Assembly (NCBI RefSeq): GCF_950023065.1
Contig: NC_088677.1
Coordinates: 10,682,001 to 10,746,000, forward strand
Length of the DNA: 64,000 nucleotides
Source: Planococcus citri
Taxonomy: Eukaryota; Arthropoda; Insecta; Hemiptera; Pseudococcidae
Direction of reading: 5' to 3'
Positions 46,579 through 56,099 of this stretch are shown in pieces; position 1 is the first letter of the stretch, and every line of letters starts with the position of its first letter. A program made the position numbers and the translations under genes. The notes beneath the pieces were generated by a model. The model was not told the DNA's origin. It made no database searches and saw only the letters and a program-made list of their open reading frames with translations.

Positions 46579-48636
46579 TTAGTTGAAGAATATCAGAATA
46601 TTTGATTTCTTGCGCATATACGCGTTTCTATCCTCAGCATCAAAGACAAATGTACCGCCACGAATCGACTCACGTTCCTCCTCATTGGGCAGAGGAGCAG
46701 CGCACATATATTCACCAGAAACCGACGACGACACTACATTGTTTTGTGTATCCAAAGTCCATTTCTCAACGCTGTTCTCAAATTCATCCAAAGGTAATAT
46801 TGTCTTGCCAGCATCAAAATCTCGCCACATTGGATTACGCTGAAGTTTTTCTTCCAGAATCGTCCTGATTGTACAGTTCTCCAAGTTGACAATATGCTGC
46901 AATCGCACAATTTTCCCCGTTGGAATTTTCAAAACTTGCAGTTCGTGTTTAGTTTGTTCAAGTTTATGAGGGTCTACATCGACCAAACTGTACCGAATAC
47001 CCAATTCTGTGTCTCCTTTGCGGTTATCAATTTCTAAATCGATGACCACGTATGTTTTATTACGATGTGAGTAACGAATGTACTCGTATACCCGATATTT
47101 GCCATAATCTTCTATTTCATAGTTTTGTAGCAGAAAATCTTGCCGAGTTTCCTCTGTAAGACCTAAACTACCAACAATGCCCCACGAATTATTGGTGGGA
47201 TAGTAAATATCAAGTAGTATGTCCATCGGTCCAATGTAATCGTCGTGATTTGTGGAAAATATCAAACCATAGGCGTATTTAAAATCCGGAATTCGAATAT
47301 TGGATTCGGCACTGTAAGGTATACGGGATTGGACCCAATACTGGGAATACACGTTGCTATTTAAATCTGCATTATAGAATGTAAGACCTGCTGTCACACC
47401 TCGTACAAAAAATCTGCACTTAGGTGTATTGATGCGCAAAATTCGAGCTAGTGGCATGATTTTACTACCAAATGGTGCTTTCGGATCATAATCAGAGTAG
47501 AAATCATCACGACGGATTAATATACCGGGAGGACCACGATTAATATAGGGATGAAGTAGAAGTGATGAGATTCTCTTCCAGTGCACTGGTGGTGTAGGCT
47601 TATTGGCCAAGTTTTTGTCAAATGAGTAAGCATACATGGCATAACTCGAGCACATCTGTTGAAAGTATCGAAAGCCAAGAACCGTTTCCTCAAATATATA
47701 TGTTCCATCACGATGAAGTCCTAAACCAAAACAAACCTCACTATAAGGTAATACTATCTCCTGCATCATTTTTCCATACACTTCGCCATCGATTATGTTT
47801 TTCTTATACATGGTTTCATCACAATCCAAATTGTAGATCTGAGCTATGAGCCATGGCCCAAACACAGTTACTGCATAATCACTATCTTGATCATATAAGA
47901 AACTTTTAAATGGTGTTGGAATAATTTTCAATATGTTTGTTGTAATTTTTTTAGACGGCATTTCACGTAATTGATATGGAACCATCATATAATGAGCCAA
48001 TAAGCTAGGAAACATGATTGACAATTCAGACCCAATTCCCCATGTGTTATTCCACTTGCCAATTTTTTCATACTTGTTGGTTATCTCATTAAATGGTATG
48101 GTTTCTGTGACAAATTCAATTACCAGATTGATAAAGACCTCTGCACGATTCATATATGTTTTAAGTTTCTTTTCAAAGTCAGGATCTTTTTTTGCCATAT
48201 CAACAACAACTGACCAATTTCCATATTTGAGTGTTTTAGCCAACTCTTTAATGATTACACGTAAGTCATTTGCTGCTAGGCATATACAGCTACCAAAATC
48301 ATAACGTTTTTTTGTCCAATTATATTTAATTTGTGTTTCATCAGTAGTCATGTAAGTATCATTTTCAAATTCATAAGATCCAGCCTTCATTATTTTTTCC
48401 ATATCAGATCCGCAATCCCAATCTTTTTTTATTATAGCTTCTCGTGCTTTGCTAACCGACCAATAGTTATTCGGCTCTTTTTCAAATTTTTCATCCAGTT
48501 CTCTATTGAACAAGAATGCATCGCTTGATGAAGTAGTTGTACTCAAGTATGGCCACTTACTGGAATCCGGCGCATTTACCAATGGGAAAACGATCAAGAA
48601 TAAAAACGATAAAGATTTCCCCGAATTTTCCAACAT
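46579..48636 (-). CDS. Secreted protein resembling polysaccharide lyase 8/23 (ODV-E66-like), paralogue B
   Basis: Uninterrupted frame of 685 codons, collinear with paralogue A from the signal peptide (L-S-F-L-F-L-I-V-F) to the C-terminal N-I-L-I-F-F-N. Shares G-P-W-L-I-A-Q, G-L-G-L-H-R-D-G-T-Y, N-R-G-P-P-G-I-L, C-R-F-F-V-R-G-V-T and W-V-Q-S-R-I-P-Y-S. Differences cluster after the D-G-T-Y motif (I-F-E-E-T-V-L here, I-S-Y-K-M-A-L in A) and around 465-485 of A. So the putative active-site loop, and a loop of the C-terminal domain, are the fast-changing parts. Both frames are intact, which suggests that both copies are under selection. Coding start and 5' splice acceptor (48691) match A. Substrate and true activity are unknown; a non-enzymatic secreted role is equally possible. 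Confidence 0.6.
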   Translation of the reverse strand: MLENSGKSLSFLFLIVFPLVNAPDSSKWPYLSTTTSSSDAFLFNRELDEKFEKEPNNYWSVSKAREAIIKKDWDCGSDMEKIMKAGSYEFENDTYMTTDETQIKYNWTKKRYDFGSCICLAANDLRVIIKELAKTLKYGNWSVVVDMAKKDPDFEKKLKTYMNRAEVFINLVIEFVTETIPFNEITNKYEKIGKWNNTWGIGSELSIMFPSLLAHYMMVPYQLREMPSKKITTNILKIIPTPFKSFLYDQDSDYAVTVFGPWLIAQIYNLDCDETMYKKNIIDGEVYGKMMQEIVLPYSEVCFGLGLHRDGTYIFEETVLGFRYFQQMCSSYAMYAYSFDKNLANKPTPPVHWKRISSLLLHPYINRGPPGILIRRDDFYSDYDPKAPFGSKIMPLARILRINTPKCRFFVRGVTAGLTFYNADLNSNVYSQYWVQSRIPYSAESNIRIPDFKYAYGLIFSTNHDDYIGPMDILLDIYYPTNNSWGIVGSLGLTEETRQDFLLQNYEIEDYGKYRVYEYIRYSHRNKTYVVIDLEIDNRKGDTELGIRYSLVDVDPHKLEQTKHELQVLKIPTGKIVRLQHIVNLENCTIRTILEEKLQRNPMWRDFDAGKTILPLDEFENSVEKWTLDTQNNVVSSSVSGEYMCAAPLPNEEERESIRGGTFVFDAEDRNAYMRKKSNILIFFN

Positions 48637-48798
48637 TTTTCCTGGATTTGGATAATGAAGACCACCGAGTTGAATTCCGTGCAGATATTTTCTGATTGAA
48701 AAAAAAATTAGTATTAAAAGCTGTGAGAATTAATTTCCTTGAATTTTCCTACATTTTCAGTAATGACTATAATTGTTGCATGAAAAACTACATCTAGG

Positions 48799-49176
48799 CA
48801 GGGCTTTTTTTGAAAAAAACGAAAGAATTCTAAAAATAAATGAATATATAAATTTGGTAAGTAACCTTTTCAACAAATTTTGATTTTTTTTTGGTCAAAA
48901 CCATTCAAATACAAAATATGTCAAGATTGTCACATTGAAATTTTTGAATTATTATGGAAAATTATTACTTGAAGAGCAAAAAAAAGTAATTAATCAAAAT
49001 TTTCTATTTAAAAACGGTACAAATTTTTTTTAAAAAATAAAAAAGTAATTTAGGTACTTTGATTTTTTTTTAAAACACAGAGGCGAGAAGGGGTGCATGA
49101 AAAGTATAGACTAGCAGCTTCTATTTTCCATCACCCCCCCCCCCCCTTCCAGGAAGGAAATACAAAAAAAGGCCTG
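48799..49176. mobile_element. hAT-type MITE with 8-bp target duplication
   Basis: Starts CAGGGCTTTTTTTG and ends CAAAAAAAGGCCTG, short imperfect inverted repeats beginning CAGG as in hAT elements. It is flanked by CATCTAGG on both sides (48791-48798 and 49177-49184). The matching place in copy A (about 40380-40390) has CATCTAGTATT without the insert, an empty site. 378 bp, non-coding, within the 5'-UTR intron of paralogue B. Confidence 0.9.
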
Positions 49177-49490
49177 CATCTAGGTACAATGAATGAGTTT
49201 GGGCCCACTAATTTCAAATTTGAACCATTCCTTCAGAACAGCCTTACTAAACCGGTACCTACGTAATTGATTAAAGGTGTACCTACACAATTTCATTTTT
49301 GCAATAACTTATACCTGCTGGATAATTTTTAACAGAAAAAAATCAAGATTCAATTCGAAAACCTATATAGGCTTACACATGTTATATTAATATGAGTGAA
49401 TCATCCTCTCACGAGTTACCGTGAAAACCCCAGATAATTCTTAAAACGATAATTTACCTAAATTTAGAAGGTTAAAATGTGCTTACTTAC

Positions 49491-49862
49491 AACGTAGATA
49501 CCACAAATCAAATGATCACCTCGAAAATCAAATATCATGTAGGTACTAACTTCAACACTTCATTAAATTTGAAACGAATTGAATCCATGCATTAGCAAAA
49601 GTATCCTATCATTGTTGATAAACGAAATATCAGATCTGAAATTAGATTTTTGATGTACATAAAAAGTATAATCTGGGGACAATTATGACTAACACTAGAT
49701 AACCAGAAAAAAAAAACGGAAAACGGAGATTCACTTGTGAAATTATTTGCCATTAAAAATGAGTGTTTTCAGGAAGGCGATAAATTGAAAAAGTGATACA
49801 GCTACACATAGTTTTTAAAACTTTAATTACATCGAGTATTTATAAGTGAGGAGATAGAGGGC
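49491..49862 (-). promoter_or_regulatory. Predicted 5' non-coding exon and promoter area, paralogue B
   Basis: Donor GTAAGTAAG at the 49490/49491 border, conserved with copy A. On the minus strand TATAAATA occurs at 49837-49844 and may be the TATA box. The start site would then lie some 30 bases lower, and exon 1 would be about 310 bases. The LINE fragment begins right beside it at 49863. Confidence 0.4.
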
Positions 49863-50285
49863 ATGGCATATTTTGTGGTCAGAAATTCTGCGCACTTCAG
49901 GAGGATAAGTACACTCAAAATTCTATATTTTTTGTTCATAAGATCAATCCTTGAGTTTGGGATACTAATCTGGTTCCCTCATACTAAAAAATGCATAAAA
50001 GAATTTGAAAAAATCCAAAATAGATTTCTAAAATACCTATACTCGTATTTGAAGACTTTTGAGTACTATCCTCATGACCTTTCACAAAAAGAACTTTTAG
50101 AAGGATTTGAAATTGACTTATTGTTAGAAAAAAGAAGAGAAATAATTGCAGTAATGTTCCTATACGATATCTCATCCACTGTAACATAAACGACGGTAAT
50201 CTTCTGGGAACAATTAATTTCTGAGCCCCAAAGATCCATTCTAGACAAAAAAATATTCTCCTTGTTTTTAATTGTTTCTCCCTTC
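49863..50285 (+). pseudogene. LINE ORF2 C-terminal remnant
   Basis: An open stretch of about 108 codons has the thumb-region pattern of non-LTR reverse transcriptases: L-K-I-L-Y-F-L-F-I-R-S-I-L-E-F-G, I-W-F-P-H, F-E-K-I-Q-N-R-F-L-K-Y-L, ending L-L-E-K-R-R-E-I. Similarity continues past the first stop (N-D-G-N-L-L-G-T-I-N-F, another stop, then S-R-Q-K-N-I-L). No RT core is left. Confidence 0.7.
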
Positions 50286-50838
50286 ACAAAAAGTTGTTGA
50301 AATCTTTACTTTGCTGCCAGAAAATTGACAAAGTCTCGATTTTTCATTTAAAAAATTTCGAAATACATGTAATAAGTTTAACTTTTCAAAATGAAATTCA
50401 TTTCAATTTGTAATATTCTGTTGTTTTTTTTTGGGGGGGTGGGGGTAATTTTTTCTGCATTGAAATGTTTTGGTTGCATTTTGTCACGTTTTTTTGGCTA
50501 CTTTTCAATATTACTTTTTGGCTACTTTTTCAAGATTTTTCGGCTACAAAATTAGCTTTTCTTGGAGGGGGGAGAGTCAAAGGACAAGCTCTGTCCTCGT
50601 TTTATTAAGTTCTGTTCACTTTTCATTTTCAAAATCAACTTTTTTTAAAAATTCATCATTCAAATTCTAAAATTTTGAATCAAAAGAAATAAACAAATGT
50701 TTTTAAACATTGTTTTACCTCTTGAAACTGGAATTTTTGAAAGCTTTTGCCCTTGCTTCGCTGGGGGTCAATTCCTATCTCTAAACTAAAAAAAATAAAA
50801 TTTTGAGGGCTCTATTTTGTCATCTTTAAATACATTGT
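50286..50838. other. Spacer, no gene seen
   Basis: AT-rich, with TTTTTTGGCTACTTTT words repeated around 50490-50545 and one G-run near 50435. Confidence 0.5.
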
Positions 50839-50840
50839 TA

Positions 50841-53000
50841 GTCCGGCATATGACAATAGGAGTAATTGCACCCTCCCCCCCCCGCCGATCCTCCGAGACA
50901 ACTTTTTTCTTAAAGTGGACATCCTAAGGAACATTTTAAAGCAAACTTGCCCAAAAAAAGTTGGCCTTACTTACAAAATGGCGGCCATTTTGATTGACAG
51001 GTCAGCCGAAATCGCAGATTTTGCGTTTTAACATAGCACTTGCACGAACTTTTTCCAACTTTACAAAGGTAGATAGAAAGATCATGCAAAAATGTATCAC
51101 CTGTCAAAATTTCAAGTGATAAAGTGCGTTTTTCGATTTTTGGTGAATTTTTGAAAATCGAATTTAGGCCAAAAAATCAAAATTTTACTAAATTGACCAA
51201 GAAAGCTGAGGAATATACCCTATTTTCGACATGCAAAATCGATTGGAAATGGTTCCAACCCGTTTTGAGCAGTTCTGGAGTCTCCAGCAAATTTTTGAAA
51301 CTCGAAATTCCCACAAAATTCTATCAAATTGGAGTTGTAAAGCTAAAATTTATTCTAAAAACTAATTTCAATACGCTACGAAGTACTGCAGGTGAATTTC
51401 AAGTCGTTTTGGAGCCTCCAGCAACTTTTTGAAAATTCCTGAAGCCTCCAGCAGATTTTTGAAACTTTAAATTTTCACAAAATTTCATCAAATGGAGATG
51501 GAAAGCTGAAATTTACTCTACACTCCATTTTTAACACCCTCTAAAGTCGACTTCAGGTGAGTTCAAGTAATTTAGGGCCTCCAGCGACTTTTTTTGGAAA
51601 TTACTGGAGCCTCCAGTAGATTTTTGAAGCTTTAAATTTTCACAAAATGTCATCAAATGGAGATGGAAAGCTGAAAACTCTACACTCCAATTTTAACCCA
51701 TTCTGAAAACGACTTCTGGCGGATTTCAAGTCATTTTAGAGCCTCCAACAACTTTTTTGAAAATTTCTGGAGCCTCCAGTAGATTTTTGAAACTTGAAAG
51801 TTCCCCAAAATTTTATCAAACCAAGATGGAAAGTCGAAATTCATTCTGCAAACTAATTTCAATACGCTACGAAGACAAGTTGACTGCTGGTGATTTTCAA
51901 GTCGTTTTGGAGCCTGCAGCAACTTTTTGAAAGGTTGCATGACGTTTTTTTGGAAAATTGAAATTTTCTAAAAGTAGCTGGAAGCTTCAAAACCATTTGA
52001 AACCACCATGTAGTCTGCGAAGTAAATTTCAGCTCGCCAACTCCACTTGATAAATTAATGTTGGGAAAATTTCAAGTTAAAAAAATCTACTGGAAGCTTC
52101 AGTATTTTTCGGAGGCCCTAAAATAACTTGAACCCACCTGAAGTCGTCTTCAGAGGGTGTGAAAATTGGAGTGTAGAGTAAATTTCAGCTTTCCATCTCC
52201 ATTTTATGAAATTTTGTGAAAATTTAAAGTTTCAAAAATCTGCTGGAGGCTCCATTAATTTTCAAGAAAAGTCTCTGGAGGCCCTAAAATAACTTGAACC
52301 CACCTGAAGTCGTCTTCAGAGGGTGTGAAAATTGGAGTGTAGAGAAAATTTCAGCTTTCCATCCATTTTATGAAATTTTGTGAAAATTTAAAGTTTCAAA
52401 AATCTGCTGGAGGTTTCAGGAATTTTCAAAAAGTCGCTGGAGGCTCCAAAACGACTTGAAATTCTCCTGCAGTACTTCGTAGCGTATTGAAATTAGTTTT
52501 CAGAATAAATTTTAGCTTTACAACTCCAATTTGATGGAATTTTGTGGGAATTTCGAGTTTCAAAAATTTGCTGGAGGCTGCAGAACTGCTCAAAACGGAT
52601 TGAAACCGTTTCCAATCGATTTGGCATGTCAAAAATAGGGTATATCCCAAATTTAAGCTTTCTTGGTCAATTTGGTAAAACATTGATTTTTTCCTTCATT
52701 TTTGGCCTAAATTCGATTTTCAAAAATTCACCAAAAATCGAAAAATGCGCTTTAGCACTTGAAATTTTGACAGGTGATAAATTTTTGCATGATCTTTCTA
52801 TCTACCTTTGTAAAGTTTGAAAAAGTTCGTGCAAGTCTTATGTTAAAACGCAAAATCTGCGATTTCGGCTGACCTGTCAATCAAAATGGCCGTCATTTCG
52901 TAAGTAAGGTCAACTTTTTTTGGCAAATTTGCTTTAAAGTTTTCCCGGATGATCGGCGGGGGGGGGGGGGGTGCAAATACTCATATTGTCATATGCCGGA
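50841..53000. mobile_element. Large foldback element, about 2.16 kb, arms of about 1 kb
   Basis: Left end GTCCGGCATATGACAATA (50841) and right end TATTGTCATATGCCGGAC (to 53001) are reverse complements. Each is bordered by TA (50839-50840, 53002-53003). Complementarity continues inward over nearly the whole element: GGTCAGCCGAAATCGCAGAT near 51000 pairs with its complement near 52855, and the arms meet near 51940-52040. Each arm holds tandem units of about 165-170 bp with GGAGCCTCCAG and AAAATTTCATCAAATGGAG. No transposase. Relatives: 4270-4650, 5930-6770, 17390-18420, 24960-25900, and small pieces at 36830-37000 and 45690-45850. Confidence 0.9.
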
Positions 53001-53260
53001 CTATGTAGGCTGTCATGATAATCTGCGAAAAATATTAACCTCGTAATCAAAAAAATACTCTGCAGGTTTTATAATATGTACGTATGCCTATGTACATATG
53101 TGCAAATATTTAATCATCGATATCATCTTCTAATCCATTCGAACTATTAATTTTTTCCAAATCATTTCATTCATGAAACGAAATACACGAAATCTCTCGC
53201 ATTAAATTCGAATTCATTCGGCGAGGAAATAATTTTCATCAAACAAACACGTTAGATCTG

Positions 53261-53339
53261 TTATCTATCAAAAGATAAAAATCGAGTAGGTATTTTAGTA
53301 GCTTCGAGATAGCTTATCGCAGCATCGAAAGCATTATCT
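53261..53339. promoter_or_regulatory. Cluster of four GATA-type motifs upstream of the repeat protein
   Basis: WGATAR matches at 53261-53266, 53273-53278, 53307-53312 and 53334-53339, all within 80 bases and 130-210 bases before the ATG. GATA factors drive gut, fat-body and secretory-tissue genes in insects. A TTTATAATATG stretch near 53068 could be a TATA-like site. Not proven. Confidence 0.35.
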
Positions 53340-53414
53340 CCGAGCTGGGATAATGCGCTTACAGCTTCCATTCTCCATAGTCACCTCATTCCGAACGTTG
53401 AATTATCCGGCAGT

Positions 53415-53462
53415 ATGACCTCGTCCAACTCTTGCAAACAAATAATCGTTTCGCTGGTTTAA
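53415..53462 (+). promoter_or_regulatory. Upstream ORF of 15 codons before the repeat-protein gene
   Basis: ATG at 53415 opens a short frame in a different phase, ending at TAA 53460-53462, five bases before the main ATG. If transcribed it could lower translation of the main frame. An in-frame stop (TGA 53399-53401) shows the main frame cannot extend upstream. Confidence 0.35.
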
Positions 53463-53467
53463 TCGCG

Positions 53468-55138
53468 ATGTTTAAAAATGTTGGTAATTCGATCCGATCG
53501 AATGCATTATTTTCAATAAATCCGTTTCTACTATGTTCCCTCGTTTGCGTATTTTTCGCATCTTGCCATCTCGTGAATTTATCAGAAGCTAAACCTGCTC
53601 TAATTAAATCAATCAACGACGAGCACGATGTGGGTGGTAGATTTAAAAGAGCAGCTATCAAACCGTCTTCGAAGGAGGAGATCCCCTACATAGTGAACGA
53701 AACAAGACCCGATGATGTCGAACGACACTATAAACTATTCGGATGGCCTGTCGATGAGCGAATGCTCAAACGCCTCGAGGTATTCGTTACTCGAAAATTC
53801 GAAGACTTCATGAGCAAATACTACGATCCCAAAGGATTCCATGGCCAAGAGACTCATCCTATTTATGGTAAATTTGGAACCAGGTTCATTACCAAAGAAC
53901 CGCTCGCTCGAACCCATCCTTACAACAAAGTCGTCACCAAAGTATGGACCAGACCTGCAAATCACACGTATGCTTTCGCTACAGATTACCCATTCACTAA
54001 CCAGACACCTAATCCTGAGGATAAAAACACAGGCATGAAACTTTACGGCTGGCCTCTCGAAGAACGTTATTATAAAAAATTAGAAGTATTCGTGAGTCGA
54101 AAATTCGAAGACTTTATGAGTAAGTATTACGATCCCAAAGGATTCCATGGTCAGGAAACTCATCCTATCTATGGTAAATTTGGCACCAGGTTCATTACTC
54201 GAGAACCATGGACTAGAACCGAACCTTACAATAAAATCATCACTAAACTCTGGACCAGACCTGCAAATTACACTTTTCGTTTCTCCGTACGAACTTTCGA
54301 CCCGAATGAACCGAAAGAAGATATCGAATATGCAGATGAGATGACCGAACGTCCTAAAATACCTCGAAAAAGACCCAGAAATGGTACCCGATCACCGCAA
54401 AACGAATTAACCAAATTATACGGCTGGCCTATCGATAAATTAATGTACAAAAGACTCGAAGTATTCATTACTCGAAAATTCTCAGACTTCATGAGCAGGT
54501 ACTACGACCCCAAAGGATTCCATGGCCAGGAAACTCATCCTATTTATGGTAAATTTGGAACCCGGTTCATTACCAGAGAACCATTCACTCGAACTGATCC
54601 TTTTAACAAAATCGTCACCAAAGTATGGACCAGACCTGCAAACCATACCTATGCTTTCGCTACAGATTACCCATTCACTAACCAAACACCTAATCCTGAG
54701 GATGCCAACACAGGTGTGAAACTTTACGGATGGCCGCTCGAAGAACGTAATTTTAAAAAGTTGGAGGTATTCGTGAGTCGAAAATTCGAAGACTTCATGA
54801 GCAAATATTACGATCCTAAAGGGTTCCATGGCCAGGAAACTCATCCTATCTATGGTAAATTTGGCACCAGGTTTATAACTCGAGAACCATGGACTAGAAC
54901 CGAAGCGTACAACAAGGTGATTACAAAATTATGGACTAGAGCGCCCAATTACACGTACCCTTTCTCATTCAAGACTTATACGACGCCGGAATTCGGATTC
55001 TACGATGAATCAGAGATCGACGATCGTGTGCTACGAGAATTTGAGGAGGATAGGAAGAAAAAACTTGCGATATCTCAACAGGCTGGAATAAAAAATCAAG
55101 AAGGACCTGATAAACCCAAACCCGCTAAACGTGGTTGA
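53468..55138 (+). CDS. Secreted protein with four internal repeats in ABAB order, function unknown
   Basis: 556 codons, no intron. ATG 53468 is the first in the frame after a TGA stop at 53399. A hydrophobic segment (P-F-L-L-C-S-L-V-C-V-F-F-A) ending near L-S-E-A is a signal peptide. G-R-F-K-R (about residue 60) is a possible furin-type cleavage site. Four repeats follow: 53732-54037, 54038-54412, 54413-54718 and 54719 to about 55000. Each has L-x-G-W-P, K-x-L-E-V-F-x-(T/S)-R-K-F, the invariant Y-D-P-K-G-F-H-G-Q-E-T-H-P-I-Y-G-K, R-F-I-T and W-T-R. Repeats 1 and 3 are 102 codons and share the Y-A-F-A-T-D-Y-P-F tail; 2 and 4 share another. A 681-base two-repeat block was therefore duplicated. 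A charged, K/P-rich tail ends the protein. I do not recognise the family; a salivary, cuticular or haemolymph protein is possible. Confidence 0.85.
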   Translation: MFKNVGNSIRSNALFSINPFLLCSLVCVFFASCHLVNLSEAKPALIKSINDEHDVGGRFKRAAIKPSSKEEIPYIVNETRPDDVERHYKLFGWPVDERMLKRLEVFVTRKFEDFMSKYYDPKGFHGQETHPIYGKFGTRFITKEPLARTHPYNKVVTKVWTRPANHTYAFATDYPFTNQTPNPEDKNTGMKLYGWPLEERYYKKLEVFVSRKFEDFMSKYYDPKGFHGQETHPIYGKFGTRFITREPWTRTEPYNKIITKLWTRPANYTFRFSVRTFDPNEPKEDIEYADEMTERPKIPRKRPRNGTRSPQNELTKLYGWPIDKLMYKRLEVFITRKFSDFMSRYYDPKGFHGQETHPIYGKFGTRFITREPFTRTDPFNKIVTKVWTRPANHTYAFATDYPFTNQTPNPEDANTGVKLYGWPLEERNFKKLEVFVSRKFEDFMSKYYDPKGFHGQETHPIYGKFGTRFITREPWTRTEAYNKVITKLWTRAPNYTYPFSFKTYTTPEFGFYDESEIDDRVLREFEEDRKKKLAISQQAGIKNQEGPDKPKPAKRG

Positions 55139-55308
55139 AAATATTTTCGATTGGAAATTATTGTTCGTGAGGAGATATTTAGATAGTATAAGGTGAATCA
55201 AATTGTATACGTTTATGCTTCTTATAAGAGCATCATGATTGAAGACATATGATGTGAAGGCATCTCAATACGTATAGGTTCCTATCTGATTTTACAAATG
55301 ACGCGGAA

Positions 55309-55314
55309 AATAAA
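55309..55314 (+). terminator. Candidate poly(A) signal of the repeat-protein gene
   Basis: AATAAA, 171 bases after the stop codon, followed by TTTATAATGATTGTC. Only a candidate; the mRNA end was not observed. Confidence 0.45.
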
Positions 55315-55684
55315 ATTTATAATGATTGTCATTAGAATTAGGTAGGTATCAAATGACACATAGATTCGTTTTTAATTACCGCATCGCATAAATACCTTAC
55401 TTATGTGCCTACTTAATTATAAGTAGATCAAAACATGAAAGAATCAGTCTCCAAAATTCCGTAGGTGTTGTCGCATTATGCCCGCAATGATTGCTCATTA
55501 AGTATTATTTTTAAAGTTTTCCTTATCATTATTCTTATCGTACTTCGTAGTCTGTATTTTTCAAAGCAATTTAAATGTGCCAATACCGAAAAAAGTTTTA
55601 TTCGTACCTATGTTTCATGTTTCATTTATGTGTAGGAATTTTCAAGTACACATTATATTTATCCTATTTTGATCAAAATAAGTA
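55315..55684. other. Spacer, no gene seen
   Basis: AT-rich 3' flank with short TAGGTA runs. Confidence 0.5.
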
Positions 55685-56095
55685 TATTCAAGTTAGAACC
55701 TTTTGGATCAGATTACATCAAGAATCAAATCAAATCGCATTGATCTGAAAAAAATTACGTGATCATTGTGATCTGTTCGGACCCTTTCTTCGGAGAAAAT
55801 GATTGGGTCTGATCAGATTTACTTCGATCAAAACTCTGACCTGATAAAATTTGATAGGTATCTTCTTAAATTTTTCAAAAACATTTATTTAAAAGGTACA
55901 TCTAGGTAAACATGTTCAATTTTTATGTACATACGTGAGCTTTTTTTCCACCTCGTTTTTGGAGGCACGCCAATTGCCGCAAGTTGTAAGTCTACCCAAA
56001 AAGTTTTGTTTTTGTTCCAAAATTGCCAAACTGAAGTCCCGTTTTTTGCCTGCATTCCTTAATTTTATGTAAAATTTGCCCTTTCTGGTAAAATT
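55685..56095 (+). repeat. Terminal module of the GTCAAAAA element family, beside array 3
   Basis: Reverse complement of 34320-34890: 'TTGATCAAAACTCTGACCTG' appears here as 'CGATCAAAACTCTGACCTGA', then 'GGAGGCACGCCAATTGCCGC', 'AAGTTGTAAGTCTACC' and 'TGCCTGCATTCC'. Leads straight into array 3. Confidence 0.85.
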
Positions 56096-56099
56096 GCCA

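Larger units (their letters stand above)
45540..49862. repeat. Segmental duplication, copy B
   Basis: Direct tandem partner of 36690-43620. It lacks the copy-A MITE and the 2.57-kb intron block, but carries its own hAT-type MITE at 48799-49176. Both the 3' flank of the gene (45600-46560) and the 5' region (49430-49860) are shared. Confidence 0.88.

Noticed and set aside
53735..54844. Frames of 65-120 codons opposite or alongside the four-repeat protein
   Set aside because: They repeat with the internal repeats of the main gene and are shadows of it.
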